From contig NC_066593.1 in NCBI RefSeq assembly GCF_905475345.1, positions 5,155,774-5,219,773 on the forward strand: a stretch of DNA of 64,000 bases. The letters are read 5' to 3'. Position 1 is the first letter of the stretch. Each line of letters opens with the position of its first letter. The DNA is from Vespula vulgaris. Its lineage: Eukaryota; Arthropoda; Insecta; Hymenoptera; Vespidae. Below are positions 49,761 through 63,939 of the stretch, piece by piece. A program made the position numbers and the translations under genes. The notes beneath the pieces were generated by a model, which worked only from the letters and a program-made list of their open reading frames with translations, had not been told where the DNA came from and searched no databases.

Positions 49761-52700
49761 ATGGCATCCAGAGAAAAACGACCCTTAGCGCCTTCAAAAT
49801 CAAAACAGAAGGCGAATAATGACTCTGGCTTGCCATCTAATGAGGTCAAAAGTAGAAAAGGCAAGTCTTTGACCAATATAAGACAACAACAGCTTGCACG
49901 TGATATTTTTGAAGCAGTAGCAACGGGCAGTCAACTTCCTGCAAAATTAGAGGCAAGTTTGCCACGAAAAAAGGTTTTAAAGAACCTCAAACGTAAACAG
50001 AAATTAAGAGTAACAAAAACTAATTTCATTAAGACAAAAGTTACCAAAAAAGTAGGAAGTAAAAATTTATGCAGGATAAATTCTGATATCAAGAAAGGTA
50101 TCAAAGCAAGGAAAGTTAAGTCAATAGAGGAGAAAGTGGAAGAAGAGGAAGAAGAGGAGGAAGAAGAGGAAAAATCTTCTGATATCAATTTAAGAATTTC
50201 AGAAAATCATATCAACGATCTAGAAAATAGCAAAACTGCTGAAATAACCAACAAAAGTGCCAAGATTAATCTCAGGACCAAGAAAACCAAGTCCTTTACA
50301 AGAATTAGCGGCGAACAGGATAACGAGGACAATTCAGAAAAAGATCAAGACGCTCTTGTTAATTCGAATACAAAAAGTAATACAAAGTATAGTAAGAGAA
50401 CTAAACCAGGTGATACTGTGGACTCTTCCCCTAGAAGTGCCAAACTTTTAAAAAATACAGGACTGAAAAAGAGTACTATAAAGGAGAAAGAAAATTATAC
50501 GAAAATCATAGAGGGGGATAAATATTTAAAAGGTAAAAGAGGCACTAAAGATACTGATTCTCTTAATAGCATTAAAAGTAATTCCAGCGTGCATAATAAA
50601 TTATCTAAATCTGTTTTGGATAACAAGAGCTCTATTGATCTTACTATCGACGAAGTTATAGCTTCAATGTTGAGTGATTCAGAAGTAGATAATCAGCAAG
50701 GTATTGTAGAAAAAGTAGAAGGAAAGATAACTAGGAGTAGGAAAATGTTGGTGGATGAAAATATTATTCCTGAAAGTGAAATAAAGAAGGAACCTGATTG
50801 TGATGACATAAGAATTATGTCGGAAGGAGAATGTGGAGACATTGAACAAGGAAATCATACTCAAACTACAATTCAATTAAGAAAGAGGTCAAATGTTCTG
50901 TTAAGCCAAAGGAGTTTACGAAATGGAAAATTGCGCCAACTTTCAGATACAGTGGCTGCAAATGATGTAGATGTTAAAAGACGGCGTAGATTAAATTCAG
51001 ATGATCCTGCTGCATCTGAAACTTCGACGGAACAGATTTCTGATGGGAATGTAGATATAGAATCCTGTTTTTCTGAATCTAGCGGTAATTACTCTCAAAT
51101 AACTTCGATAAATAAAGAGGAATGTATAATAAAAGATGATGTCTCCAAGAATTATGCCGAAAGTGAAACTGGTATAGAAATAGAAAACAATAATAATAGT
51201 GAGAGAGTAGATAGATTAAGTGAAATAGGACCAACATTACGTTCAAAGACAAAAGCCAGAAGTACGGATAGTGAAACAAAAATAGATGATATCAAAGTTG
51301 AGGATACACGTGTAGCATCTAAAAATGTAGAAGTACTGGAAGAAATAAAGAAAACCAGTAGTTTAGACCAAGTTAGGAAAGACACAATTTTGTCAAAGCT
51401 CACAGATAGGTCTAAAGGTCGAAGGAATAGTTTAAATATAGATATGAGAAAAACAGTAAATTCATTTTATGGAACAGAGAAATCTGATGGCAATCCGAAG
51501 TCACAAATAGATCAGATGATAGAGAATATAAAATTAACAATTGCAAAATCAATTGAAAGTAAAATATTTGGTCCAGAAAAGAATCTTGGATTGAGCAAAA
51601 ATTTTGAAATTCCAAAGATTGAGGAAATCATTGCACCATTAAGTACTGAATCTCAGAAATTGGGTTTGGAAGAGAATACTGATGAAGATAAACCCAATGC
51701 ATCTAAGAATGAGAGTAAATCTGAGAGTTCTGAGAACTCGGTACCAAAAGTGGCTGATACTGCCAAAGAGATTGAGAAACTAGTCATGGGTGACATTGAA
51801 TTGGTTGAAACTCAATCACAAAACACTCAAGATAGGGAGACTCCTAATATTGAAGCAGTCAATAAAACTCACAATTCTCATGAACCCTCACATGCTACAG
51901 TTAGTAAAGAAATAAATATGTGTAAAGATGGTAAGGAAAGCACTGAAGCTGATCAGGATTCAAATATTACATCTAAGATAGGAGAACAAATAGAAGATAT
52001 TGAAAATCAGTCAATAGATAATAGCAAGAAAATATCTTCTTTATTAAGAAAATCAGGAAAGTCAAATAATAAAAATTCTCAAGATAACATTGAAGAGTCT
52101 GAAATTGGAAAGAAATTGACAACCACATCAGAAGAACCAACTGAAAAGAGTGATTCTCTTAAGGAATCTGCTATAGAAAAAAGTGACGAACGAATGAATG
52201 AAGAGAAAAAACCATTAAATAGAATTGAAGAAGACAAAAAAGAACTTATAAAAAGTGAAGTTACTAACGAGTCTACTACAAATTTATTATCTTCTGCAGA
52301 AACGAACGAATCAGTGAAAACGCAAAGTACAACCGTAGAAATAAACAATGAAATGGATAAGATAAATTTACCTCAAGTAGAAAGTTTAAGTAGTACTCAT
52401 TGTTCAGAGGAGTCAGAAACTTTAGAAAGTATTTATTCTGATGTTGAAAGATTAGTAAAAGGGGATGAACTATTAAGTTCAACAAATATGGCAAAAAATA
52501 CAGAAGCAATAGACGAAGATATAAAATTAAATGATACATATAATAATATTGCTGAAGATGAAGAAAGTTCTCTTGTTGGAGCTGATGAACATTCTACATC
52601 AAAATTTACTCCTAATAAAGTAGCAGAAGCATTGACTGATCAAGCTACAGATCATTTATCAAACGAAACCAACAAACATGACAAAGTTCATAATAACAAT

Positions 52701-55700
52701 GAGAAGATTGAGGTACCTACTGCTTCCTCTGAATCAATGCAAAATCAGAAACACGACAAAAATAATTCTCATGTATTGCCAGACTTAAATTCAATATGCA
52801 CCTCCAACAAATCTCCAGTATGTACTTCAAAGAAAGAAATAAATGATACAAATGATTCTATCAAGGATGTTAATCACGATAAAGAAGATAATAAACATCA
52901 AAATATTGATACATTAATAGCCCCAAACGAAGATACTGTTGATAAGAAAGTAGATAATACATTGAATACAGTTATTGAAGAAAAAGGTAATAAATTATCG
53001 TCCGAAAAGAATACAGACGAACCCAAAATTACAAATGAAGAAAATAAAAGAGTTTTAAGGGTACGCGATAAACAAAAGAAAATAGAGAAAAGACCAACTT
53101 CTTGCAACAGAGAACACGAAAATACATCAAAATCTAATGCAGGAAGTGATAGCCAAACAATAGAAGAATTGAATGCACAAAATGATAATAAACAAAATTT
53201 TGAACAGAAAGCTAATACTGAAACTATCTGTAACACTCCTGAAACAGACATATCTCAAAATAGCACCGTAGATTCTGAAACTAGTGATGTTTTGGAGTCT
53301 CATACTCGTACCAGACGTGGTAGGGAAGTAAAAAAACGTAAGGAAGATCAGCAATTAAATAATACATTGAAAAATAAACGAACTAAACGAGATATCAGAA
53401 AGTCTGACCAACAAAAAGAAGAAACATTGCTTGACAATGAAGTTGCCAAGATAAATGAAAACAACAGATCATTCCTTAATGATTATGACAATCTTGCTAA
53501 ATGTTCTGACAGTTTTAGAGGTTTCTCTGAAGGTGGTCGTGATAGTTTAGACAAAATTCAAGACAACAGTGATAATTTACGTAGTAAATCAGAAAATGAT
53601 TTAGTTATTCCAAATGAACCAAATAGATCAGAAAAAGAAGGACGACTTTCGAGTCATATCGCCGATAACGAGTTATCAAAAGAAGGAAGTAACATCAATT
53701 TGTTGGATGAGTGTAAATCTAGTAAAATGGGAGAAACTTCTCAAAAAGATTTAGATGAGACATCAACTTCGGATGAATCATCTAGTAGCGTTAATATTAC
53801 GGCGAAAATTTTAGAAACACCGGAGGATAAAGCTAAAAAAGAATCTATTTTGAGATTATTGGGTTTGGAATCATTGGAAAAAGCTGCAGAGAGATTGAAC
53901 CATCAAAAAGCGAGGAAGGAACAATATACAGGTACACTGAAAACTGTAATTCGTGTACAGAAAGAAAAAGAAAAAGATAAAAAACGATCGAGATCTCCTT
54001 TGAAAATGGTTTTGAAGCAAGGACGCACCGACGGAGAAGGAGATTCGCCTGAATTTTACACCATACAAAAGGAGGTAAGGTATTCCGTAAAATTCGATAA
54101 TAATATTTCATGAGAAACACGAGGCATACAAATCTTGTTATATTTGACTTTTTCCTTTTTTTTTTCAGTTTGGAACCAGTGGTTTGGGAGATAGCAGCTC
54201 TGGTGCGAACCGAAAGTTCACTACTAACCACAGACACTCTTGCGGTAATCCTGGTTGTGGGAATAACTACATTGTTAATCAACCCTTTTCCTTCATTGCT
54301 TTTTCAATATATTTATATTTTCTTCTATCCTGCATAAAATGTTATTTAGCAGATAGGACACAAAGGATTGCTTAATTATTACATTTAACACCAAATTTGC
54401 ATTTATAAGTGCAAACTATAATCAAACATTTATTATGTAATGCTTGGCAATCCCTTTTTGTAAATCTCTAGTTTCATAATTTACCTGAAAAATAGTTTGT
54501 ATCTCAAGTAATTATGCATGTTATTTTTTGCTACTGCTTCAAATTCAAAAAAAAAAAAAAAGAAAGAAAGAAAAGAAACAAAAAACGAAGGATAATATTT
54601 TCTAACTACTTGTATTTTGCTCTACGGCTGAGTATTTCGAATAGTTCATTCGTAATCCTATCAAAATCTGCTTAGAAAATCGACGATTGAATGTTCATAT
54701 CGTGTATTAATCATTATCGTTATTGATTATCGTAGATGAGGATAACGAGGAAGCTCCGCCGAAGGATCGTCAGTCCCTTGTCATTCCTGAGAAATCATCT
54801 TCATTTTCTATTCATCCAGGACGATTATGTGCGGATGTATGTTGTTATTGTTTCGGAAAATTTGGCTCTTTGGATACACCCATGCACTTGGCTCAAATGA
54901 AATCGGATGAAAGAAGAAAGAAGATATTGAATATAGAAAGACACCTTACCAAGGATTCTTGTCTGTGTGACGCGTGTTATCGTCATGTAGATAGAAAGGT
55001 ATGTATGAAAAATTATTATAAGTAATAGAACTATCGATTCTGACGGTATCTTTAATTAATCGGAATTATTACTATTATTTGTTTATTCATAGGCGAACAC
55101 TAGTCCAACAAACATGCAAACAAAGCCACAAAAACAACATCGTCAATTGATGGTATCGAAATGTTCAGCTCGTGATTGTAGAAATCCTGCCCGTCATCAT
55201 GTTAAACGACGTTGGTTACTTAAAATTAAGTCTGGATTACAAAATCAGGTATTGATTTGTTTCGTATAAAAATTGCTCGATCGATACTGTCGTAATGCAT
55301 CAATAACGTTACATTGTAACCAGTTATGGTTAAATAATGACTTAAGTTTAATTACATGCATATGTTTCATTTAGATAATAAAATGCATTACAGGTTGATA
55401 TTGATTGGGAATCGAGTCAACACACGTCTATGTCATTCTGCGTGATTCATTACGGTAAAATCGAAAGGTTTTTGATCTGTGCACTTTGTAATCGGAGATT
55501 GGCCAGGAATCATACGCATCAATTATCGAACGCAGAAACTATAGAATTAAATCAACGACTCTCACAACAAGCGATACCAGTTTCGCTCGCTGCGGGCACT
55601 TTTGTTTGCAAGTTGTGTCGGTATTTCACACAGTTGCAAATTAAATACAAGGATCCTGAAAATATGAATATGAATCATAGATCTTTCTTTAAGAGCTATC

Positions 55701-57333
55701 GAAAAAGGTACGTTCCTAATCGTCCTATTTTATACGATCAGTTTGCATTCGCGAAGATCTTTTGAACAATTATACAAACGTGTAATATTCTAGGATCTTA
55801 CATTATCACGACATCGAGGTACTCGAGAATGAGGACGACGATTCTAATAGTCAATCGAAAGACAAGGACAAACGCAAAAAAGCTAAATGTACACCGGCTA
55901 AAAATGGCAGTTCGAAATCGCCAGACGTAATCGCAAATTCAGTCTCGGACAAGTCGACGCCCGAGTTAATCAAAAACGAGGGAACAAATTCTGAACCGGA
56001 CAATGACAATCGTTCCGTCAAAATGAATACGAACGACGTCATTCCCACGGACGTTCAATTCCTTGGCGTTGAAGGTACCGTAGAAAAATTGAAGAAAAGA
56101 AAGATACTCGAAGTGAACAATTATACGTCAGATGGGACAACAACGCCTTGCGACGGTTCGAACGAGGTCGTAGAGATTCTTGCCATGGACAAGGAAGTAA
56201 CTTTGACGAAATTACCGAAGAGGGCAAGAACGAGCAACGACATAACTCCTGTCGTACAACGACTCGGAGCTAATCCATCCATTAGCGTGCGTACTCTTTT
56301 CCCAGGCGAAGAAGAAATGAATCTTCATGCTAACATCGAGTTCACCAATGTTCGAGAGATAACGCCTCAGGGTTGGGAAAAGTGTGCGACGATGATTCAA
56401 TACGACAGAGACACGAAACTTTTATGGCAAGAGTTACAAAGACCTTACGGGAATCAAAGTTCTTTTCTAAGACATTTAATACTTTTGGAGAAGTATTACA
56501 GGGCAGGGGATTTGATCTTGGCGCCTAACGCATCCCGAAATGCGATAAATTATTCGACGTCGGTTCAAAACAGATTGATATCGTACGAGGGCCCTGAAAA
56601 AATGGACGAACCGATAATGGAACCGATATCCTCCGAATTTAATAATTCTCGTCGTTTGAGCGGAGGATACGTACTCGAAAGAGACAGACTCTCGTTACCC
56701 ACCGGAAGTTGTACCGCGAAGTCACCGGCGATACAATTAACGACTAAGGGAAGTCCACCGCGTGTTCTCAAATTAAATCCGGGTGTATCTATCATAAAGA
56801 AACCGCCTCCTAGTTTGCAACGACTTAATTTACCGTCTACCAGTTCGGCCAATGGAAATATCAAACGTAAAGATAACTCGAAATTGCCGATGTCCTCGGG
56901 CGGTAAAGTGTTCCAGTTGAGCGAACCGGATTTTAAGCGGCTGCAACATCTTAAGAAACAGAAACAAATGCTTAGTGAGAAACAGTGCGTAAGTCCTACG
57001 GGTGTATCGGGTAATCCAAATTCACCACCGAATTTCAAATCGACGACGCAATATCAAAAAGCGCAGCTGGCCGCTCAAACCCAATTCCAAAAGCACTTGA
57101 GAATGCAACAGGAAATGTTGAATCGTCAAAGTAGAGGTGATTTCGAGCCGCTTATATGTGACATCCGTTTGTCGAACGAGAACAGTCCTACCCAAAACTT
57201 ATTACATAATCTTAATCTGCCAAAGTCTATACAAGTGACTACTAAGCCATCTAATCCAATTCCAATTTTGCCAAAAATTCCAAAGTCATTGACGGTAATA
57301 CCACAAACTGTAACGAGACCTACCGAGAAATGA
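49761..57333 (+). CDS. Large Lys/Glu-rich protein with C-terminal Cys/His-rich region, unrecognised
   Basis: Six exons: 49761-54074, 54169-54244, 54736-54998, 55093-55248, 55394-55707, 55794-57333; 2220 aa. Residues 1-1438, all in one exon, are highly charged and low in complexity (Lys, Glu, Asp, Ser, Asn), with an acidic run of Glu near 131-141, basic KRRR-type clusters that look like nuclear localisation signals, and no fold I recognise. The smaller exons (about 1464-1708) hold many Cys and His: CADVCCYC, SCLCDACYRH, KCSARDCRNPARHH, CALCNRR and CKLCRY, a probable set of zinc-binding knuckles. The last exon (about 1708-2220) includes the well-ordered segment GWEKCATMIQYDRDTKLLWQ, followed by a Pro/Ser/Lys-rich tail. 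Start chosen at MASREKR; the frame is also open slightly upstream to the acceptor, but has no ATG. Probably a nuclear, chromatin- or transcription-associated protein; this is inference. Confidence 0.85.
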
Positions 57334-58500
57334 AAGCCGAGAAAGCGGGGGAAAAGTAAGTAAATACAAACGCCTTCTTTAATAGAAAACTTGTCCCCGT
57401 GTCGCTGGGCCCGTCCGTACGTACACACACACACTCTCTCCACATAAATAGATTCACTCAAGAGGTTTCTTCGGATAAACGCGAATAAGGATCTTACGAA
57501 TGTCCTTGTTTTCCTAAGATTCCTGCTTGAGGTTACGAAGACAGAGGAGACGGACAAAGTTGTTTGCAAGCGAATAGCATGCTTTAAATAAATGCGTCGT
57601 GAATGACGTATTTTTATCTTCGAGCTACGATGACTCGAATAATAAATGAGAATACACGATTTTACACACTATATTACTTAAGAGACGAGAAAGAAACTAT
57701 TAAATTATATAGACGTGATGATATACGTCGGCAATTGTGAATTACACAGAGACTATAGAAATATACATAGAGTATGCATATAGTAATCGTGCGCAAATCG
57801 AAGAAGAAAAAAAAACGAGAGAGAAAGAGAAAGAGAGAGAGAGAGAGAAAAAATAAGATATTTCGATTCTAAAGATATATCCCATCAACCAAAGTTTCTC
57901 ACCTGTAAAGACAAATTTAGCGGGACATGCAAATTTATTTGATTTCCCACTATGAGAAGTGCCTATATATAAATGACACAGATGGAGTCGTTAGTTTTTA
58001 TCGGTATACGATGTGCATTAAATAATAATGATCGATGAACATTACGAACAATACGATGGTACGAAAAGAATTCCGACGACCTTGTGCTTTTGGGTTATAA
58101 TAACCCTGTTACGCATCGTTCTTTATTTCTTTACTTGTGTGCAAAAGTTTAACGAATAATAGGTAGCATACATTCTATATACTTGGTTCAGAACGTAAAG
58201 GTCTGCCTCTCGTGTCGTTCAAACAGATTCGATTGGATCGATGGTAGATCGTTATTGAATAAGTCGAATAATCTTATAGAATGAGACGACGACCAATGAT
58301 TATGCTGACCGATTATATTATATCTTTCTTTTGAAAGAATTATACATTTTAAATCGACACGGTAGCATATTTTTATCCTAGACGAAGTGTTCTCGGGGTT
58401 GGGGTGGGGAGGGGTGGGATGATTGGAAGCCTTTATCGTTCCGAACCGAAAAATTGTGTATTGTAATGTTGGCCTGTTCGCCCGTGTAGCGATCACAATG

Positions 58501-58542
58501 ACGATGATAATGATAATGGTGATGATGGTGATGATGGTGATT

Positions 58543-58573
<31 letters not shown>

Positions 58574-58607
58574 GATAATGATAATGATAATAATGATGAT
58601 GATGATT
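58501..58607. repeat. (GAT)n-rich microsatellite
   Basis: About 107 bases of GAT/AAT/GGT units, mostly GAT. Confidence 0.95.
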
Positions 58608-59244
58608 TGTAATTATTATATGGACGAATGTTATACGTGTGAAGTAGAATGTATACCTTGAGCTTATTTATTACGTTACTACATTATCGCATTGTACATA
58701 TATTGAATAATTATTTTAGTTTTTAACTCATATATTAAGCCGATAACGATCACCATTACGACTTATAAAAACGCGTTGTGTATGATTCCTTAATGTAGCC
58801 TTTTGGGTACGCGCTGTAATGAACAGGGAAAACGAAACAACAACAACAAAATAACAAAATGGGGTCAGAATTCGTAAGAGAACTTTTTCTTTCTACGTTT
58901 TCTTTGTCGCCACGTGAAATATTAATATTAGTCGACGAGTGTCTCTCCTCCTAATAACGACTTATTTGCGTTTTTGCAAATTCATGCTGTACGATGAAGT
59001 ATCTCTTCCACGATTCGAATTTTGTCGGGGACCGACTTCGTGCATTATTACAATTTTTCTTTTCATTTTCTTTCTTTTTTTTTTGTCTTTTTCTTTTCCT
59101 TCTTTTCCTTAATATTTTTTCCTTTTCTTTTCTTTTATTATTATTATTTGTTTTTATTTATACGAATAGCAAAAAAATCATATTTCTACGATGAAGAAGT
59201 GAGCATCGAGAAGAGATTCGCTCTAGAAAAGCATCTGTGACTCT

Positions 59245-59334
59245 ATAATAATAATAATAATATTATTAATAATAATAATAATTATAATGATAATAACAAT
59301 AATAATAGTAATAATAATAATAATATTAATAATA
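59245..59334. repeat. (AAT)n microsatellite
   Basis: About 90 bases of AAT and ATT units with a few interruptions. Confidence 0.95.
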
Positions 59335-59439
59335 GACCAATATCTTAACACTCGCTTTTAGTATGTACATATATATGTATATTATATATGTACATATATA
59401 TTCTTTGAAAAATTAACTTATGCGAAGAATTTATGGAGT

Positions 59440-59497
59440 AGAGAGAGAGAGAGAGAGCGAGAAAGAAAGAAAGAAAGGAAAACACAGAGAGAGAAAG
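59440..59497. repeat. (GA)n / (GAAA)n tract
   Basis: Purine-only tract of GA dinucleotides passing into AAAG units. Confidence 0.9.
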
Positions 59498-60718
59498 ATA
59501 GCTATTATCATTCTTCGTTTTAAAATGCAACTTAATCGTTAGGTAAACTTCGAAACTATTAATTAAAAAAAGAAAAAAAAACGGGGTTAAGGATATTTGC
59601 TATAGAGAGTACGGTTTAAAAGCACGATTTAAAGATTGCTTCGAAGGAAATCGAAAAAATGTATTATTTTCCTATGTAAATGGCGCGTGTGTGTGAGAAA
59701 GAGAGAAAGAGAGAGATATCTGAGATATTGAGAGACTGAGAAAGGGAATTTTGTAAGTATACGGAGCAATAAAATTAACTTATGAGAAATTAATATCTTA
59801 CTTAAGAAAAAAAAAAAAAGAACGAAAAAAGAGAGAAAAAGAAAGAAAACTAATAAGAAAGAGAGGAATCATAATCGAGTAGAAAGAAAGAAGTAGATGC
59901 CTTGAGATAGTTTTCTATTCGAATATACTTATTTATTCGTATTTTCGCTCGACCGAGCATCGAATTAATTCGGAATTTTTTCGTTTCAACATTTATAAAG
60001 ACTATTGTAAATTACAAGTAGTTCCCGTCTCGTACACCCCTTCTCTTTCCCCTTTCCATCTCCCCTAGTCACTCACTCTCACTTTACGAACGAATTCCTT
60101 CTGATCTCTCTTTCGCCAAGCTGGAATTCGTAAAGTTGAAATTTACAATGTATAACAAACGTATTCGTAACAATTTAAAGATCTTAATAACGTTGAATGG
60201 AAAATATAAAAAATAAATTGTTATGATATCGAATCAAAAGAAAGAGAAAAAAAAAGAAAAGAAAGAGAAAGAATAAAATGAAAATAAAAAGAAGAAAAAT
60301 CCTTTAAGAGATCTGGGAATTATTTGTATTCGTAGTAACGATTATATATCAATTTTCTTTTTTTTTCCATTTCTATACAATACACACACATCGAATATGA
60401 AAACTGTTCTTTTTGTGATATATCGATTCTACTTGATTTCTCTCGATATTGTATCGATAAATTTGAGTGATAGAAAACTATAATGTATACCTTGTTACAG
60501 TGTACTCGATCATTTTAGATCGATTAATTTCATTGAATTTTGATCTAAATAAAATCGATATATGATACGTCGCTTCTCGATGTTCCATGTTAGACGAACA
60601 TATCAATGTTGTTCGTTGACGATTAATAGATTAATAATGAATGAAAATGTTTAACATAAATCGTTCGAGAGGTCGTCGTGATTAAATAAAGGAAAAGAAA
60701 GATAAGAAATAAAAAATG

Positions 60719-60808
60719 AGAGAGAGAGAGAGAGAGAGCGAGAGGGAGAGAGAGAGAAAGGAAAAGAAAGTTTCGTTTCAGGAGAATTTTCGATCGTAGA
60801 GATATAAC

Positions 60809-60864
<56 letters not shown>
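60719..60864. repeat. (GA)n tract followed by a long (TA)n microsatellite
   Basis: GA dinucleotides at 60719-60759, then unique sequence, then about 54 bases of perfect TA at 60811-60864. Confidence 0.95.
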
Positions 60865-60866
<2 letters not shown>

Positions 60867-61032
60867 GTCCTATCCATATTTCTAATCCCTTAGTTATCGA
60901 TTCTTATGTTAGTTAAAAGAAAGAAAGAAAAAAGAAATGGAAGCTGAGCAACGAATGAGTGACAGAATAAGCAATGTTTATTTGATCATGAAATTCGTTC
61001 ACGTGGCGACACACGCATACGCGCATATAAGT

Positions 61033-61033
61033 G

Positions 61034-61070
<37 letters not shown>

Positions 61071-61095
61071 ATACATATATATGTATATATATATA
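61033..61095. repeat. (TA)n microsatellite with interruptions
   Basis: TA dinucleotides with TTTA, TACA and TGTA interruptions. Confidence 0.9.
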
Positions 61096-61574
61096 GATAT
61101 GTACGGGAGGTGCAACTAAAAAATGTGCCGCGATGGATATTACATGTATAATAAAAACATATATAATTATAATAATATAATATATATATACATATATATA
61201 TATTAATATTAATAATAGTAATAATAATAAAATAATAATACACGTTATACATACATATATATATTATATATATAGTGGATAAAACTATATAATACAACAA
61301 AAAAAGTACTTGAAGGTACATTATACATATATAAATGCTCTATTTTACTAAGGATATTTTTGATATATCTATATATATAAATATGAGTATATATATATAT
61401 AATATGAATATATGTATATCGAATCATAAAAGTGTGTAATCACTGGCGATAGCTCGACGACCGATAATTATTGTTACGAACAGATAAGATTATAAAAAGT
61501 CTAAAACGATTGTAAAACTGCAGAGGAGTATGCTACGTGTCGAATTTATATTAGCAAGCGAGCAAGATCGTTTT

Positions 61575-61612
61575 CTATCTATCTATTTATCTATCTATCT
61601 ATCCATCTATCT
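61575..61612. repeat. (TATC)n microsatellite
   Basis: About nine TATC/CTAT tetranucleotide units with two substitutions. Confidence 0.9.
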
Positions 61613-62292
61613 TCATTTCTCTCGAATAGTAAATTTTTTCTCGATTGAGTCTTTCATCGTTTGCATCATTGCAAGTCGATATTTTTTAATCGATTAAGCT
61701 CACTCGTTTGCGCGTTTCTTTTCTCTGTTTTTTTGAGAGAGAGATTCTATTGATACATTCATGCATATGTATATATATATATATATACATACATACATAC
61801 ATAAATATATATATATGTATATATATATATGTATTTTTTGTTTATTTGCTTACAATCGTGTGTAAAATTATTAATTATCAATGAGAAACAAATGTCGTCG
61901 TCACAATTATTTTTGAATATATATATATAATCAATAAATATATATATATATATTTATATTTATATTTATATTTATATAGTGCCTCGAAAACATGAAGTTC
62001 GTAAATATACAAATTGCGATCCTGCTGAAAGTTATTTCCGCAAAATGTGTTATATTTCGATATTTAAAGCGCGATGAGATAAGATAAAAAAGAAGAGATT
62101 TTTACGATCGTTATTGCGAGAAAGGGACGAAGAGAGAGAGAGAGAGAGCGAGAGAGAATGAGAAAATGAGAGAGGATATTTGCGAAGAGATATTTTATGT
62201 TATTATTCCGTCGTTCGATCTAACGAAGGGAAATTGTGTATCTCGCTAAAAATTGAAATAGGCTTTTTCTTTTTCTTTTCTTTTTTTCCTTT

Positions 62293-62338
62293 CTTGTATT
62301 TTATTTTATTTTATTTTATTTTATTTTTTTTTTTTTTA
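62293..62338. repeat. (TTTTA)n then T-run
   Basis: About six TTTTA pentamers followed by a run of T. Confidence 0.85.
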
Positions 62339-62451
62339 TCAACAATATATTAGTATATCTTCAATATTCTAGGAAAGGTTTATCACCGCCCACGCATGTT
62401 TTTCTTTATTTGAATATTAAATATTTATCATTACGATCAATTTATTATAAC

Positions 62452-62484
62452 ATTTATTATCATTATTATTATTATTATTATTAC

Positions 62485-62521
<37 letters not shown>
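62452..62521. repeat. (ATT)n microsatellite
   Basis: About 70 bases of ATT trinucleotides with one ACT. Confidence 0.95.
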
Positions 62522-63466
62522 TCCGAGAATCGTTCTACGTATGATGAGTACGCGCTTTTTTTTTTTACGTTTATAACCTTGCATAAAAGATTCTCATTAA
62601 TTTTATAATATATGTATAAAATGTTCTGTTTTTCTTTTTTTTTTTTCTTCCATTAACAAAGTGATAAGTCACATTAACATAATACGTTTATGAATATACA
62701 CGAATTCTTTTATTCCCGATAAAACGATCATTGTATGTAACGTTGATTAAACTTTATACGACGATTTCCTAAACGCGCTTAGAAATGTTTATCGATTTAA
62801 TATGTAATATGTAATATATGTATGTAGACATCACATATTATACAAAAACGGGGAACATATCGAAACATTTTTACACATTTATTTCACGTTTTATCTTTTT
62901 ATTATTATCTTTTTTTTATTATTACTATTATTATTTTGTTTTTCATTCTTTTTATTCATTTTTTTTCGAAATTAATATCTCTTATGGCAATTCGTTTGAA
63001 TCATAATGAGCGACGATAATTTCGAATCGAATTTCCCGCATTGGTTCGACCTTGTAACGATTAATCGATCATCCAGACTTGCGTCGATCTGGCGCCAATT
63101 TCGAATTTCAACATGTACGAGGAAAGAAATAATCGGCAATGTTTCGTTAACTCGCGAACGAGTAAGAGTGAGAAAGTAAAAAGAGAAAGAGAAAGAGAGA
63201 GAGAAAGAACGTCTGTGTGAACGTATGTTTGTCTGTATATGTGTGTGAAAGAGAGAAAGAGAAAGAGATAGATGGACCGATAAAGATAAAGAGAAAAGAT
63301 AAGGATAATTCAAGTGAGATAAGGAAACAAAAAAAATACACAAGTACACGATCGAACGAGTACTGTGAGTTTAAGTTTTCAGAATTCTATTTTTCTGCTG
63401 GCCGAAAGTGTAATTATTGTAGAGCACGATGGTGTATGATGATGTTAACGATATATATATATAGAA

Positions 63467-63471
63467 AGAGA

Positions 63472-63514
<43 letters not shown>
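63467..63514. repeat. (GA)n microsatellite
   Basis: About 48 bases of nearly perfect GA repeats; they are what produces the Arg-Glu run in a spurious open frame. Confidence 0.95.
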
Positions 63515-63517
<3 letters not shown>

Positions 63518-63939
63518 AAGAAAAAGAGAGATATGGAGATAGAGATAAAAAAAAAGCAGAGATGATCAGCGAACGATGCATATCGACATCAAATTTGATT
63601 TTTACCGTGAAGAAGAAGTGCCCTTTAATATGATCGAAGAGAATAAAAGTTGTTCGTTTTTCGAGATCTTTTCACATTCCTACGCGTGTAATCTCGCTTA
63701 GCACGATGATTAATAATAATAAAAAAAGAAAAATAAAGAAGAAGAAGAAGAAAACAAAAAAAAATAGAAAAGAAAAGAGAAAGCAAACAATGGCGGACAA
63801 CTAGATTTTTCTTTCTTATTTTTGTATTATCGCTCACTCGTATTAATGATTTTTCAATTATTTATCGTTTTCTTGACTATAACGAATGACACTTTAAATT
63901 GATTGAGGTACCTCGCGCTTTTTTTCTTTTTATTGATTA

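Noticed and set aside
63043..63051. GGTTCGACC, resembling a tRNA T-loop or B-box.
   Set aside because: No matching A-box, acceptor stem or anticodon arm at proper spacing; no tRNA was found anywhere in the window by eye.
63217..63633. 138-codon open frame with an Arg-Glu run.
   Set aside because: Much of it is (GA)n repeat translation, with no domain and no splice context.
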